Numbered from the stretch's first letter, positions 51,852 through 60,353 are shown. The stretch: 64,000 bases of DNA from Nonomuraea sp. SYSU D8015 (GCF_008065375.1 NZ_VJYI01000031.1:1-64000); one strand, 5' to 3'. Notes: a model not told the origin generated them from the sequence alone. A program made the numbers and translations.

Positions 51852-52186
51852 CGGTGCCCCCTGCCGGGGGCGATTTGAAAACAGCGGTGGGCGGCAGCAA
51901 CGCCTGCGGCTACGGTAGTCATTGGATCGGACCTCATTCCGATCAAGGGCCCGTCACACCCGACGCGATAACGGTGTGGCGGGCCCGAATTCTTCAGTTG
52001 GGCAATATCCGCTGGCCCATCACAACGCAACGCGCGTGGACAGCGGAAGGAGATCAAGCAGGAGTAATCAGGAGTAATGCGCGGCAATTCCTCCTGTTGT
52101 GCAGCGATGAAAGGCGTGAAAGCGGAAACCGCCGACATTTCGCGCGCCGCCGGCGGCGACGTGTTCTCCGGCAGTCGGCAGTCCAT
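51848..52186 (-). CDS. Possible first gene of the operon (112 aa), doubtful
   Basis: The ATG at 52186 lies within a block (GTCCATG...CTCTACCTAAGC on the plus strand) that is shared with the start of the Prim-Pol-like gene at 60353. The frame ends in an ATGA overlap with the 56-residue gene. Both facts suggest translation. The protein sequence itself (MDCRLPENTSPPAAREMSAV...) has no family resemblance and looks low in structure. It may instead be a transcribed leader. Confidence 0.3.
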   Translation of the reverse strand: MDCRLPENTSPPAAREMSAVSAFTPFIAAQQEELPRITPDYSCLISFRCPRALRCDGPADIAQLKNSGPPHRYRVGCDGPLIGMRSDPMTTVAAGVAAAHRCFQIAPGRGHR

Positions 52187-52224
52187 GTTCTCTACCTAAG
52201 CCCGGCCAGCACCGTCGCAACAGT

Positions 52225-52269
52225 GTTCAAAAGGGGTTCACTTTCCGCGGCGGGTTCATAAGGGGTCCA
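52225..52269. promoter_or_regulatory. GTTCA direct-repeat boxes, copy 1
   Basis: GTTCAAAAGGGGTTCA at 52225-52240 and GTTCATAAGGGGTCCA at 52254-52269 are 29 bases apart. Each box is itself a direct repeat of GTTCA with an 11-base period. The same pair with the same spacing is found at 60392-60436. Both pairs lie between a minus-strand operon and a plus-strand regulator gene, so they look like binding sites of the encoded regulators. Confidence 0.65.
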
Positions 52270-52517
52270 CGTCGCTGCGCCGGTCGCCGAGGCGAGATCC
52301 GGGGGCGCCTGGTCGTAAACGGCTGGCTTGCTAGGGCGAATGAGCCGTGGCAGGCGGTCGTCGTCCGTATGCTCACCACACACGCGGCGTCGCGGGAGAT
52401 GGCCGTCACTCTTCAGGGGCGGTCAGCGGCCTGTTGGCACGCGCAGGAGGAGACACTGGTGGAGGCGATGAGGAGGAGAATCCTCCTGCGCCCAGGACCT
52501 CGAGGCGAGGTGAACGG

Positions 52518-53720
52518 ATGGAGACGCTCGGATGGTGGGAGCGGTTGAGCGCGGCCCGGGCGGAGAAGCTGCTGACACAGGAGCAGCTCGCCTCCAGGAT
52601 TCGCGATCTGGCAGGGCCTGAATCTGCGCTGCCGAAGCCCCCGGACCTGGCACGCATGATCCGCTTCTGGGAATCGGGCCAGAATGTGCCTCGCCCCATG
52701 TACCGGACGCTGCTGTGCCGGGCCCTGGACGTGTCGGTCCTCGAAGTGTTCGGCCGTCGCCCTCGCCGCAAGTCCGCGGAGGCTGACCGGCCGGTCAGCA
52801 CGCCGCGGCCGGTAGTGGATGAGCACCTGGGCGACGTTCTGGACCATCTGTCCAGCCAGTGGCATCTGCTGGTGCAGCGCGACAACCTGCTCGGTCCCCG
52901 CCACACGATCCCGGGCGTCCGGGAACAGATCGGCTTGGTGATGGAGCTGCTGGCGCCTGCGCGAGGCGAAGATCGGCTGAGGGTGTTACGGCTGGCCGCC
53001 CGCTACGCCGAGTCGGCTGCCTGGCTGTATGAGGATGCGGGCGAGTTCGTCGAGGCGCTGCGCTGGACCGACCAAGCCGCCTCGTGGGCATACGAGGCCG
53101 ACGATGAGCTCATGCTCGCCTGGACGATGTTCCGCCGCAGCCAGCAGGCCATGGCCGACGCCCGCGCTGGAGAGGTGATCGGCCTGACCGAGGCGGCGTT
53201 GCGGCGCGTCGACCGGCTTCCGACGGCGATGCGGGCCGCTCTGGTTCAGCAGCAAGCCCAAGGCCATGCGTTGGATGGGCGGGAGACGTTGTGCCTGAGC
53301 CTGCTGGATGAGGCACAGGAGCTGGCCGGGCAGGTGAACGATGACGGCGACGCCCGCGCCGGGCATGGAGCTTTCGTCACGCCGGCGTACGTGGATGTGA
53401 CACGCGCCGGCTGTTGGAGTCACCTGGGCAAGCATGCGCGGGCGGTGGCGGCCTACGAGGCGGCCCTGCCGAAACTTGCCCCGGTGTACCAGCGCGATCG
53501 CGGCATGGCACTCGCCGGGCTGGCCGCGGCACACGCCCATAGCGGCCAGGTCGAGCAGGCCGCCGAGCGGGCGCAGCAAGCGCTGAAGATCGCTACAACT
53601 GCGGGATCGTCGCGGATAGCCCGCGTGGTAGCCGGCGTCAACAAGACGCTGGTGCCCCATCGTAAGAAACCAGAGGTCGCGGCCTTGAGGGTCGCTTTGG
53701 CGAACGCCGCGGGGTTGTGA
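52518..53720 (+). CDS. XRE-TPR transcriptional regulator
   Basis: ATG 52518 follows GAGGTGAACGG. The 400-residue protein has an N-terminal helix-turn-helix (LSAARAEKLLTQEQLASRIRDLAG ... MIRFWESGQNVPRPMYRTLLCRALDVSVLEVFG). A TPR domain then runs to the end (RLAARYAESAAWLYEDAGEFVEALRWTDQAASWAYEA; SHLGKHARAVAAYEAAL; SGQVEQAAERAQQALKIA). It is divergent from the small operon at 50857-52186 with the GTTCA boxes between. It overlaps the RibD-like gene downstream, with which it must be cotranscribed. Confidence 0.85.
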   Translation: METLGWWERLSAARAEKLLTQEQLASRIRDLAGPESALPKPPDLARMIRFWESGQNVPRPMYRTLLCRALDVSVLEVFGRRPRRKSAEADRPVSTPRPVVDEHLGDVLDHLSSQWHLLVQRDNLLGPRHTIPGVREQIGLVMELLAPARGEDRLRVLRLAARYAESAAWLYEDAGEFVEALRWTDQAASWAYEADDELMLAWTMFRRSQQAMADARAGEVIGLTEAALRRVDRLPTAMRAALVQQQAQGHALDGRETLCLSLLDEAQELAGQVNDDGDARAGHGAFVTPAYVDVTRAGCWSHLGKHARAVAAYEAALPKLAPVYQRDRGMALAGLAAAHAHSGQVEQAAERAQQALKIATTAGSSRIARVVAGVNKTLVPHRKKPEVAALRVALANAAGL

Positions 53721-54640
53721 TGGCTTCGCCGATCGAGTTGGCCGCGATGCGGCGAGCGATTGTCCTGTCGGCGTTCGGGCTGGGCGCGACCAGCCCGAAC
53801 CCGCCCGTCGGCTGCGTCGTCCTGGACGCGGGCGGGCGCGTGGTCGGCGAGGGCTTCCACGAGCGCAAGGGGCTCGCCCATGCCGAAGGCAACGCGCTGG
53901 CGGCCGCCGGGGCGTCGGCGCGCGGCGGCACCGCGATGGTGACGCTGGAGCCCTGCAATCACGTCGGGCACACGCCGGCGTGCCGGCAGCTTCTGCTGGA
54001 TGCTGAAGTGGCCCGCGTGGTCGTCGCCATCACCGACCCCACCTCCCGGGGTCGGGGCGGTATCGCCGAACTGCGGGCCGCCGGGGTCAGCGTGGAGACC
54101 GGGGTCCTGGCCGCGGAGGCACTGCAGGTCCTCGGGGCATGGCAGCATTCCCTGCGAATGAGCAGGCCGACGCTCACGTGGACGTATGAGGTGGCAGGCG
54201 GACGCGTGCGCGCCGCCGTTGACCGGGTGGCGGCTGCGCGCGAGCTGCTGTGGGAAGCCGATGCGATCGTGGAGGCGAGCGGCCAGCTGAGGGAGGCCGT
54301 GCCGGACCGGCACGGGCACGGCATGGTGAACGTGCCGGCGCGGTGGGAGGGCGGCGACCCTATCGCCCTGATGGAGGTGCTCGCGCGAGGCGGGGTCCGT
54401 CATCTGCTCGTAGACGGCGGCGCCGATGTGGCGGAGCCGTTCCTGCGGGCGGGTCTCATTGACGAGGCGGTCGTCTTCGTGGCCGGCCCAGACCAGCCTC
54501 CTGAAGCCGGTCTGTTCGGGGCGGGGTTCGGGCTGCCAGGCGGCTTCCGTATCGTTCACGTCGGGCGGACGGCCGATCATGTGCGAGTGCTCGCCCGACG
54601 CGACGACCTACCGAGCGAAGACGCCGCCTCGCTTGTCTGA
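53720..54640 (+). CDS. RibD-like deaminase-reductase
   Basis: The ATG at 53720 overlaps the stop of the regulator gene (TGATG). The 306-residue protein has the zinc-deaminase motifs HAEGNALAAAG and TLEPCNHVGHTPACRQLL, the RibD type with Cys-x8-Cys. PNPPVGCVVLDAGGRVVGEGFHE is the typical RibD start. The C-terminal half has the reductase-like LLVDGGADVAEPFLRAGLIDEAVVF. RibD performs two steps of riboflavin synthesis. A copy next to a regulator, outside a rib operon, may serve specialised metabolism. Confidence 0.85.
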   Translation: MASPIELAAMRRAIVLSAFGLGATSPNPPVGCVVLDAGGRVVGEGFHERKGLAHAEGNALAAAGASARGGTAMVTLEPCNHVGHTPACRQLLLDAEVARVVVAITDPTSRGRGGIAELRAAGVSVETGVLAAEALQVLGAWQHSLRMSRPTLTWTYEVAGGRVRAAVDRVAAARELLWEADAIVEASGQLREAVPDRHGHGMVNVPARWEGGDPIALMEVLARGGVRHLLVDGGADVAEPFLRAGLIDEAVVFVAGPDQPPEAGLFGAGFGLPGGFRIVHVGRTADHVRVLARRDDLPSEDAASLV

Positions 54641-54708
54641 TCCGCCGGGGAGTCGTCCCGCTTGTGCGCGGTTCATCCGCCAGACGGAGAGCGTGCCCTG
54701 GCATGGGT

Positions 54709-54750
54709 GGGTCGGAGGGGCTGTGTCCGCGTACGCAGCCCCTCCGACCC
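54709..54750. terminator. Very strong bidirectional hairpin
   Basis: GGGTCGGAGGGGCTG and CAGCCCCTCCGACCC (15 bases, perfect) enclose a 12-base loop. It lies between the convergent RibD-like gene (ends 54640) and the O-methyltransferase gene (ends 54881). Confidence 0.8.
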
Positions 54751-54880
54751 CCGCCCCCGGGCCGGACCCAGTACCTCGAGGGCGGCTACGCTACGGCGAC
54801 CTTCGAACACCCCAGGCCGTAGCGAAGATCACATCACCGGCGCGGTTGCGCGCTTCGCTTTGCCGCTGCTGGAGCCTGGG

Positions 54881-56443
54881 TCAACAGTCCGGCAGCGGCA
54901 CGTTGCTGGCCACCGTCGCGAGCAAGCGCTGTTCGTCCATCGGCGGAGGCTGGTCGCGCGCCGTGTGCGCGGCGATGATCGTCTGCGGCCCTGCGGCGAT
55001 GTCGCCAGAGATACGCAGCCCGGCCTTGCGTAGCAGCGCGGCGTACTCGGCGATGGTGCGTGCGCGGCCGCCTCGGGTGCGTGTCATCTCTAGAAGGTCC
55101 ACCGCGATACTCGGATGCGGTCCGACGTTCTCCGGCATGACGGTCTCCACGAGCCACAGGATGCTGTCGGGGCCGGATGCGTCCATTGCCGCGGCGACCC
55201 CGGCGAGTAGTTCGCGGCCGTCACGGTCGTCGAGGTGGCAGATCAGATTGGGCATCACGTACAGGGGGCGGAATCGGATGGGGATCCCGGCGCGCACGCC
55301 GGCGCCGTGGGGCACTCCCCACCGGCCGGGATAGTCCGCGATCCGGGCGAGTTGGTTGGCGGCGGCGTCGGCGTCACGGCCGCGTCCGACGAGGACGCCG
55401 TCGACGCGTCGGTGGCGGTTGAGAATCTCGGCGAGGAGGATCGGTCCGCCGCCGATGGTGATCACGGTGCGGACGTTGTCGGTGTGGGCTGTGATGGCAT
55501 CGGCGATGAACGGCGCCAGGGTTGCGCTCTGCCAGGCGCGAAAGGCTCGGACGGTCTGGAAGGCGCTTTCCGGTTGATCGGCCATGAGCTCGTTCAAGGT
55601 GCGGTCGCCGGCAAGCGCGGCCGGTGTGCCGGTTCGGACAGTCTGGTCCATGGTGGCCAGCGGCTTCCACCATGGCGGCAGCGCGTACGTCATCACCGCG
55701 GGCCGCATGGACGCGGCGGCGGAGCTGGTGAGAAGGTGGCCGATTTCGGTCTGCCGGTAGGCGCCGCCGGGCGTTCGATAGAGCCATCGCTGCGCGTGCG
55801 CGATGTGCAGCAGGATCACGAGGTCCTGCACGGACAGGTCGAGGCCGCTGCCCTCCTCGCCGCAGACATGCCTGCACCAGGCAAGCAGCTCGTCGAGGGT
55901 TGCGGGGGCGCCGTCCAGGTGGTCGGGGATGCGCAGCGCGCACAGCAGGTAGAGGGCCTCGTACAGGTCGAGCCGGTGAAGGCTCGCCGCGATGGGCTCT
56001 TCCGGGTGCCGGTCGTCGGGCCTGGGCAGCCGGCGGACGGTTGCCGCGTCGCGAACTGGGCGCCGCCGCCGCAATGCGGCTCTCATCACTGCGGTGTGGG
56101 CGGAATGGGGGATGCCGGTGCGGAGGGTGCGGCCAACATCGGTCAACTGGTAGGTGCCGTCGGGGTTGAGGCGCACGTACCTGTAGGCGTGGGCGGCACG
56201 CAGCACCCGCCGCAGGTAGTCGCGGCTGAGGTCGGCCGCGAGCATGGTCGAGGCGGTCCACTCCGCGAGCTCGTCCACGGAGGCGGCCGAGCGTGCGAGG
56301 CGGTCGGGGATGCGCAGGTCGCACAGCGTGTACAGGGCAGCGTATCCAGGCAGGTTGTCGAGGATCACCTGAATGGCCTGGTGATGCTGTTTGTTGGCGG
56401 GGGCTGGCTCCACGGTGTCGGCGGTCTGAGGCGCGGCTGTCAT
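54881..56443 (-). CDS. Methyltransf_2-type O-methyltransferase with duplicated dimerisation domain
   Basis: From ATG 56443 the protein has 520 residues, well above the usual 340-370. The extra length is a repeated winged-helix dimerisation domain. GYAALYTLCDLRIPDRLARS...DYLRRVLRAAHAYRYV comes first, then YEALYLLCALRIPDHLDGAP...DLVILLHIAHAQRWL. The SAM part has VRTVITIGGGPILLAEILNRH, in which the usual DxGGGxG is degenerate. PDSILWLVETVMPENVG and the final RTIAEYAALLRKAGLRIS are typical. A conserved leader-like segment lies upstream (56617-56785). Confidence 0.82.
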   Translation of the reverse strand: MTAAPQTADTVEPAPANKQHHQAIQVILDNLPGYAALYTLCDLRIPDRLARSAASVDELAEWTASTMLAADLSRDYLRRVLRAAHAYRYVRLNPDGTYQLTDVGRTLRTGIPHSAHTAVMRAALRRRRPVRDAATVRRLPRPDDRHPEEPIAASLHRLDLYEALYLLCALRIPDHLDGAPATLDELLAWCRHVCGEEGSGLDLSVQDLVILLHIAHAQRWLYRTPGGAYRQTEIGHLLTSSAAASMRPAVMTYALPPWWKPLATMDQTVRTGTPAALAGDRTLNELMADQPESAFQTVRAFRAWQSATLAPFIADAITAHTDNVRTVITIGGGPILLAEILNRHRRVDGVLVGRGRDADAAANQLARIADYPGRWGVPHGAGVRAGIPIRFRPLYVMPNLICHLDDRDGRELLAGVAAAMDASGPDSILWLVETVMPENVGPHPSIAVDLLEMTRTRGGRARTIAEYAALLRKAGLRISGDIAAGPQTIIAAHTARDQPPPMDEQRLLATVASNVPLPDC

Positions 56444-56616
56444 AGATGTGCCCTTACGACAGTGGGGGTGGATGGCGGTGACGAGTGGGCAACAGGGTGT
56501 GCGGCACGGCTGCGCGTATCGCGGCGGGGATCTGGAACGGGTTGTCGAAAGCGTCGGGTGGGGTGGCTGCGTCAGCGTGTTCGCTTCTGGCGTGGCGGGC
56601 TGATCATGGAGGGAGA

Positions 56617-56785
56617 TGCCTGGTCTGCACCGCGGGTGGCGGCGCGCGGGAGGGATCGGGCCAGCTGGAGGGCGTCGAGCGGGCGCTGTCAGCGGGCCGC
56701 TGCCCGCGGCACGCCCGCGACGTGGCGTGGACCGCGCAGGTAGGCTGCGGCCTGCCGCCTTCGGGTGTGAGAGTGGCTCCAGCCA
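56617..56785 (-). repeat. Leader-like conserved segment, copy X
   Basis: This segment between the lipoprotein gene and the O-methyltransferase gene resembles 57927-58100, which lies in the same relation to the lipoprotein gene. Shared stretches on the plus strand include ATGCCTGG-CTGCACCG, GCGCGCGGG, GGAGGGCGT, TCAGCGGGC, CACGCCCG and GGTGTGAG-GTGGC. No common reading frame is kept. It could be a cis-acting RNA element transcribed ahead of each gene. Confidence 0.5.
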
Positions 56786-56820
56786 GGGCGTGGTGCCCGC
56801 GCGCCATGTCGGGAAGGTGG

Positions 56821-57786
56821 TCATGCTGGCCGCGGCAGCAGGATGGGGCCGACGTCGAGGTGGCTTTCGATGTAGTCGTACTCTTGCATGACGTCGGCGA
56901 CGCGCTGGATGCGGCCTGGGTGGAGGTCGATGGGGAAGATGCCCAGCGATATGATGCCGGCGGTCTTGGCATCGATCTTGATGACGTTGGGCAGCATGCT
57001 GGCGACGAGCTGCCTGTCTTCCGCTGCATCGAGCTGAGCCTTCTGCATGGCCCGTTGGAAGGCGGCCACCTCCCGGGGATGGCTCTTGGTGTACTCGGCG
57101 GAGGCGGCCCAGCCGGCGATAGGCCAGTCCTCAGTTTGTCCCGACATCACGTCGTGGAGCGTCCGGCCGCCGAATTTCGTGCCGTAGCTGGTGATGAAGG
57201 GCTCGGTCAACCAGGCGGCGTCGACGGTTCCGTTTTCCAGTGCCGCAATCATCTCGGTGAGTGGCATCTTGGAGAAGTGCACGTTCTTGCGGGTTAGGCC
57301 AGCGATCGCGAGGACCGCTTCCGTTGTCAGGGTGCTGACCGATTTCAGAGTCGCCACTGCGATGCGCTTGCCCCGTAGGTCGGTGATCCCGCGGATGGGG
57401 CTGTTGTTCGGGACCATGAGCTTGAACGTGTTGGGCGCGGCCTGGTAGGCGTCCGCCACGATCCGCAGCGTGCCGGGCTCTTCGGCCTCGGTCACGATGG
57501 CCGCCGTGTAATTCATGATCGCGAAATGCAGTGTGCCGGACTTCAGCGAGGGGATGGCAGCGCCGCCGCCTTGGACGATCTCGGTCTTCACCTGGAGGCC
57601 CTCGGCCTTGAAGTAGTTCCTGGCGGTGGCGATGGGGATGGTGACGCAGTCCGGGATGGGCATGATCCCGACCGTGACCGGCTGAAGGGGCTGGTTGGGG
57701 GTGGGGGTGGGGGGCGAGGTGCGGCTGCCGCAGGCAACCATCCACACAATAAGTAAGCAAGATGCGACTATACGTAGCCATTTCAT
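56821..57786 (-). CDS. NMT1/THI5-like substrate-binding lipoprotein, orphan
   Basis: Starting at ATG 57786, the 321-residue protein has a signal peptide with lipobox (LLIVWMVACGS). A periplasmic-binding-protein domain of the NMT1/THI5/SsuA type follows: VTVGIMPIPDCVTIPIATARNYFKAEGLQVK, then VQGGGAAIPSLKSGTLHFAI and ENGTVDAAWLTEPFITSYG. Such proteins bind thiamine precursors, sulfonates or related compounds for ABC importers. No permease or ATPase gene is nearby. An alternative start at 57804 adds six residues. Confidence 0.88.
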   Translation of the reverse strand: MKWLRIVASCLLIVWMVACGSRTSPPTPTPNQPLQPVTVGIMPIPDCVTIPIATARNYFKAEGLQVKTEIVQGGGAAIPSLKSGTLHFAIMNYTAAIVTEAEEPGTLRIVADAYQAAPNTFKLMVPNNSPIRGITDLRGKRIAVATLKSVSTLTTEAVLAIAGLTRKNVHFSKMPLTEMIAALENGTVDAAWLTEPFITSYGTKFGGRTLHDVMSGQTEDWPIAGWAASAEYTKSHPREVAAFQRAMQKAQLDAAEDRQLVASMLPNVIKIDAKTAGIISLGIFPIDLHPGRIQRVADVMQEYDYIESHLDVGPILLPRPA

Positions 57787-57818
57787 GGATGTGTCGATTC
57801 CCATGCAGCGGAGGGGAT

Positions 57819-57842
57819 GCTGACGGATGCTTGTCCGTCAGC
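57819..57842 (-). promoter_or_regulatory. Stem-loop just upstream of the lipoprotein gene
   Basis: GCTGACGGA and TCCGTCAGC (9 bases, perfect) enclose six bases, 33 bases before the ATG at 57786. It is either an operator or a hairpin in the mRNA leader. Confidence 0.5.
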
Positions 57843-57899
57843 GGGTGTTCTCTCGGGACGAAGTGACCGTTATCGCGCTCCGGCGCGTTTCCGCGGAAG

Positions 57900-57945
57900 G
57901 GCGGTGCAGGCCGGGGTGCGGGGGCAATGCCTGGCCTGCACCGCC
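57900..57945 (-). promoter_or_regulatory. 13-base perfect stem-loop in the lipoprotein leader
   Basis: GGCGGTGCAGGCC (57900-57912) and GGCCTGCACCGCC (57933-57945) pair perfectly around a 20-base loop. The right arm is the first block shared with the segment at 56617-56785. Confidence 0.55.
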
Positions 57946-58100
57946 GGTGGCCGCGCGCGGGGGTGACGCGGGCCACCAGGAGGGCGTGAAGCGGAGGCCG
58001 TCAGCGGGCGCCGCAGGGAACACGCCCGAGATTCGCGGTGAAGTGCGTGGGGGAAGGCCGCGGCCTCCGCCCAGCAGGTGTGAGGGTGGCGCGGGCTCGG
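57927..58100 (-). repeat. Leader-like conserved segment, copy Y
   Basis: Partner of 56617-56785, upstream of the lipoprotein gene on the minus strand. Similarity extends over about 170 bases with small indels. The remaining sequence up to 58339 is GC-rich and shows no gene. Confidence 0.5.
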
Positions 58101-58339
58101 CCGCGGTGCCTTGCGGGGCATGGCCGGCGCCCGCCTCTGGTGCGTACGGTTGCGGCAACAAGAGGACGAGGTGTGGTGCCGGCCTCGCAAGCGAGGGCAC
58201 GGTGTGTGCTCACCGGATGGGCGCGAGGCCGGCGGCCGGGGCGGGAGTCGGTGTGCGCCCGGCTCACACCACCGTGGGCGTCCGGCGCGGTTCCCTTCCG
58301 CGGCAGACGCGACCAGGCCGCGATGCTTCATCACGTTCA

Positions 58340-59221
58340 TCAGGAAGCCTTCAACATGTGGTACCGGCTGGCGGGGCGGAGATCGGCGACCGCGCCCAGA
58401 ACCTGCACAACGCCTGTCGGCTTCGGGGTCCGGCCGAACGGCGGCCGCCAGGCCGATACCTCGACGAGTTCACCCTCTTCACCCTCGTCGGCGCATGCAC
58501 CGTGCGGGTAAAGGGTGAGTCCGCTCAGCAGCGCGGCGATCTGCTCGCCGGTACGGAGAACGAGGGGCGTGCGCGAGTTCTCCAACGGGGCCGCCACGGT
58601 TTCGGCGATGGAGGCTTCCATCGCGTCTGAGCAGAGGTGCGACACGATGAGGACGCTGCCGGGCGCCACGTGCCGCTGAAGGGTCGCGATGATGTCGGCC
58701 GGGTCGTCGGCGTCGGCGACGAAATGCAGGATCCCGACGAGGCTTACGACCACTGGCCTGCTGAAGTCGATCCATCGGGCTGCCCCTGCGAGGACACGTG
58801 GAAGATCTCTCACGTCATCCTGGACGACGCCGACGTTGGCTTGGACGCGGGCGAGCAGCGCGCGCGCGTGAGCGACAACCACGTCGTCGTGATCGACGTA
58901 CACCACCTGTGCGTCGGGCTGCACCGCCTGCACGGCTTCATGGACGTTCGGCTGGGAGGGAAACCCGGTGCCAAGCTCGAGAAACTGAGTGTGGCCGCGC
59001 TCGGCCGCCCACGTGGCCGCTCGGATGAGGAACTCCCGGTCGGCGCGGGCGGCATCGTGCGTGCCAGGCGCTGCTGTCTCCATCGCCTCAGCCGCTTGGC
59101 AGTCGATGAGGTAGTGATCTTTTCCGCCGAGGAGGCAGTCGTGGACACGGGCGGCGTTCGGCCTGTAGGAGTCCACCTCTGGGAGGGCGGGCGGCTCTGC
59201 CCACATGATTCCTGCCGTCAT
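58340..59221 (-). CDS. S-adenosyl methyltransferase, DUF574 group
   Basis: From ATG 59221 the 293-residue protein shows the group's signature RPNAARVHDCLLGGKDHYLIDCQAAE at the start. TQFLELGTGFPSQPNVHEAVQAV is the SAM motif, with VVYVDHDDVVVAHARALL next. SLVGILHFVADADDPADIIATLQRHVAPGSVLIVSHL completes it. The substrate of this large actinomycete family is unknown. The start overlaps the stop of the upstream gene (TGATG). The operon is 60353, 59682, 59221 on the minus strand. Confidence 0.88.
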   Translation of the reverse strand: MTAGIMWAEPPALPEVDSYRPNAARVHDCLLGGKDHYLIDCQAAEAMETAAPGTHDAARADREFLIRAATWAAERGHTQFLELGTGFPSQPNVHEAVQAVQPDAQVVYVDHDDVVVAHARALLARVQANVGVVQDDVRDLPRVLAGAARWIDFSRPVVVSLVGILHFVADADDPADIIATLQRHVAPGSVLIVSHLCSDAMEASIAETVAAPLENSRTPLVLRTGEQIAALLSGLTLYPHGACADEGEEGELVEVSAWRPPFGRTPKPTGVVQVLGAVADLRPASRYHMLKAS

Positions 59222-59682
59222 CAGAGCCTCAGAGCGGCAGGCGATGGGTGCAAGGAGGCGGTGCCGTCGCCGGCGGAACCGCGGTAGGCGGCCCGGCTCA
59301 GCGCGTCCCTGCGGGGCGATGACGTCGCCGCGCAGAGCAGCGTGATGGCGAGCTGGGTGAGGCGAACAGCCCACACCATGCGCGGCAGCAGACGCCGGAT
59401 ACGGTGTGGCCAGCAGGAGACCCTTTCGCGGCTTGCCGACGCGAAGCCGCCGTAGCCGGCGGGCGCGATCGTCGTCATCCCGGCAACGTGCGGGCTGGGG
59501 CCGCCGCATACCAGCAGGTCGACCCCGGAGCCGTGCGAGAAGAGGAAGTTGGCGACGACGGCTGCGTCGATGGCCAGTTCGCCGCCGCTGGCGTGCGCTC
59601 GCGGGATCTGCAGCGTGTTATGCGGTAACCGGCGGCCGTGGCTCATCAGGCGTGCCACGATGCCGAATGGGTGGAATTTCAT
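59221..59682 (-). CDS. Hypothetical protein (153 aa) between Prim-Pol-like and methyltransferase genes
   Basis: The ATG at 59682 overlaps the stop of the upstream gene (ATGA), and its own stop overlaps the methyltransferase start. This supports translation. The protein starts MKFHPFGIVARLMSHGRRLP, has a short hydrophobic stretch near residues 40-60 (IDAAVVANFLFSHGSGVDLLVCGG), and ends in a disordered Ser/Ala-rich part. No family is recognised. Confidence 0.5.
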   Translation of the reverse strand: MKFHPFGIVARLMSHGRRLPHNTLQIPRAHASGGELAIDAAVVANFLFSHGSGVDLLVCGGPSPHVAGMTTIAPAGYGGFASASRERVSCWPHRIRRLLPRMVWAVRLTQLAITLLCAATSSPRRDALSRAAYRGSAGDGTASLHPSPAALRL

Positions 59683-60353
59683 CGAATCTCCCGATCCGAT
59701 CCAGGCGTGCCCATGCCGCCACTGGCGGCGTAGGACGCTGTCGGGCGTGTGCGGAGGGCCGCTCGTAAGGGCTGGAGTTGACCCTGCTGTTCGCGAGGGG
59801 ACGGCATGCCGCCGTTGAGAAGGCGGCGCACCTCCTGCGCCGAAGGCAGGGTCGCCGCATTAACCGGGGTGGCGGGCACCACCCAGCTGGCCTTCGGCGG
59901 ACCCGATGGTCGGACAGTGGGTACCGGCAGCGCGAGCCATGTGTCCGCCGTGCCGGCTGGTTGCTCGGGTCGTGTGAGGACTAGCAGGTCGTTGTCGGCG
60001 TACAGCATCGGCGCGCCGGGCGGCATCTTCGCCTGATCCCACGCGCCGAGAAGACGGCGGCCGTCGTCTTCGGAGATGTGCATGATGTCGAAGGCGACGC
60101 CGATCTGCGCGAGCACGGTGGCGTGGGGATGAAGGACCCATCGCATGCGCAGCACCACGGGGTCGGTGCTGGGCGCCTGCTGCCAGTGCGGGTGGCGACC
60201 GGGCGTGCCGCAGAGCGTGTCCCCGCAGGAGCATCCGCTTGCGGTGATGTGGGCACCCGCCGCAATCGGCCAGCCCAGCGAGGCATACAGCAACGCGGTC
60301 GTCAGCGGCGTTCGCGCCATCGGCCGCGTTGTGCCTTTCGGCAAGCTGTCCAT
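59679..60353 (-). CDS. Prim-Pol-like (bifunctional primase/polymerase N-terminal type) small protein
   Basis: The 224-residue protein begins MDSLPKGTTRPMARTPLTTA. It has LYASLGWPIAAGAH, a Cys-rich CSCGDTLCGTPGRHPHW, and WDQAKMPPGAPMLYADNDLLVLTRP. This resembles the N-terminal domain annotated as bifunctional DNA primase/polymerase in actinomycetes. The catalytic Asp pair of true Prim-Pol enzymes is not evident, so a regulatory or degenerate role is possible. It heads an operon preceded by the GTTCA boxes. Confidence 0.65.
   Translation of the reverse strand: MDSLPKGTTRPMARTPLTTALLYASLGWPIAAGAHITASGCSCGDTLCGTPGRHPHWQQAPSTDPVVLRMRWVLHPHATVLAQIGVAFDIMHISEDDGRRLLGAWDQAKMPPGAPMLYADNDLLVLTRPEQPAGTADTWLALPVPTVRPSGPPKASWVVPATPVNAATLPSAQEVRRLLNGGMPSPREQQGQLQPLRAALRTRPTASYAASGGMGTPGSDREIR

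Noticed and set aside
57927..58330. Cobalamin or TPP riboswitch upstream of the lipoprotein gene
   Set aside because: I looked for the B12-box words and the TPP words CTGAGA and ACCTGA and did not find them in the right order, so no known class is claimed.
57838..58340. Several overlapping minus-strand frames upstream of the lipoprotein gene
   Set aside because: None is conserved in frame between the two similar segments at 56617 and 57927. The nucleotide pattern, not a protein, is what is shared.
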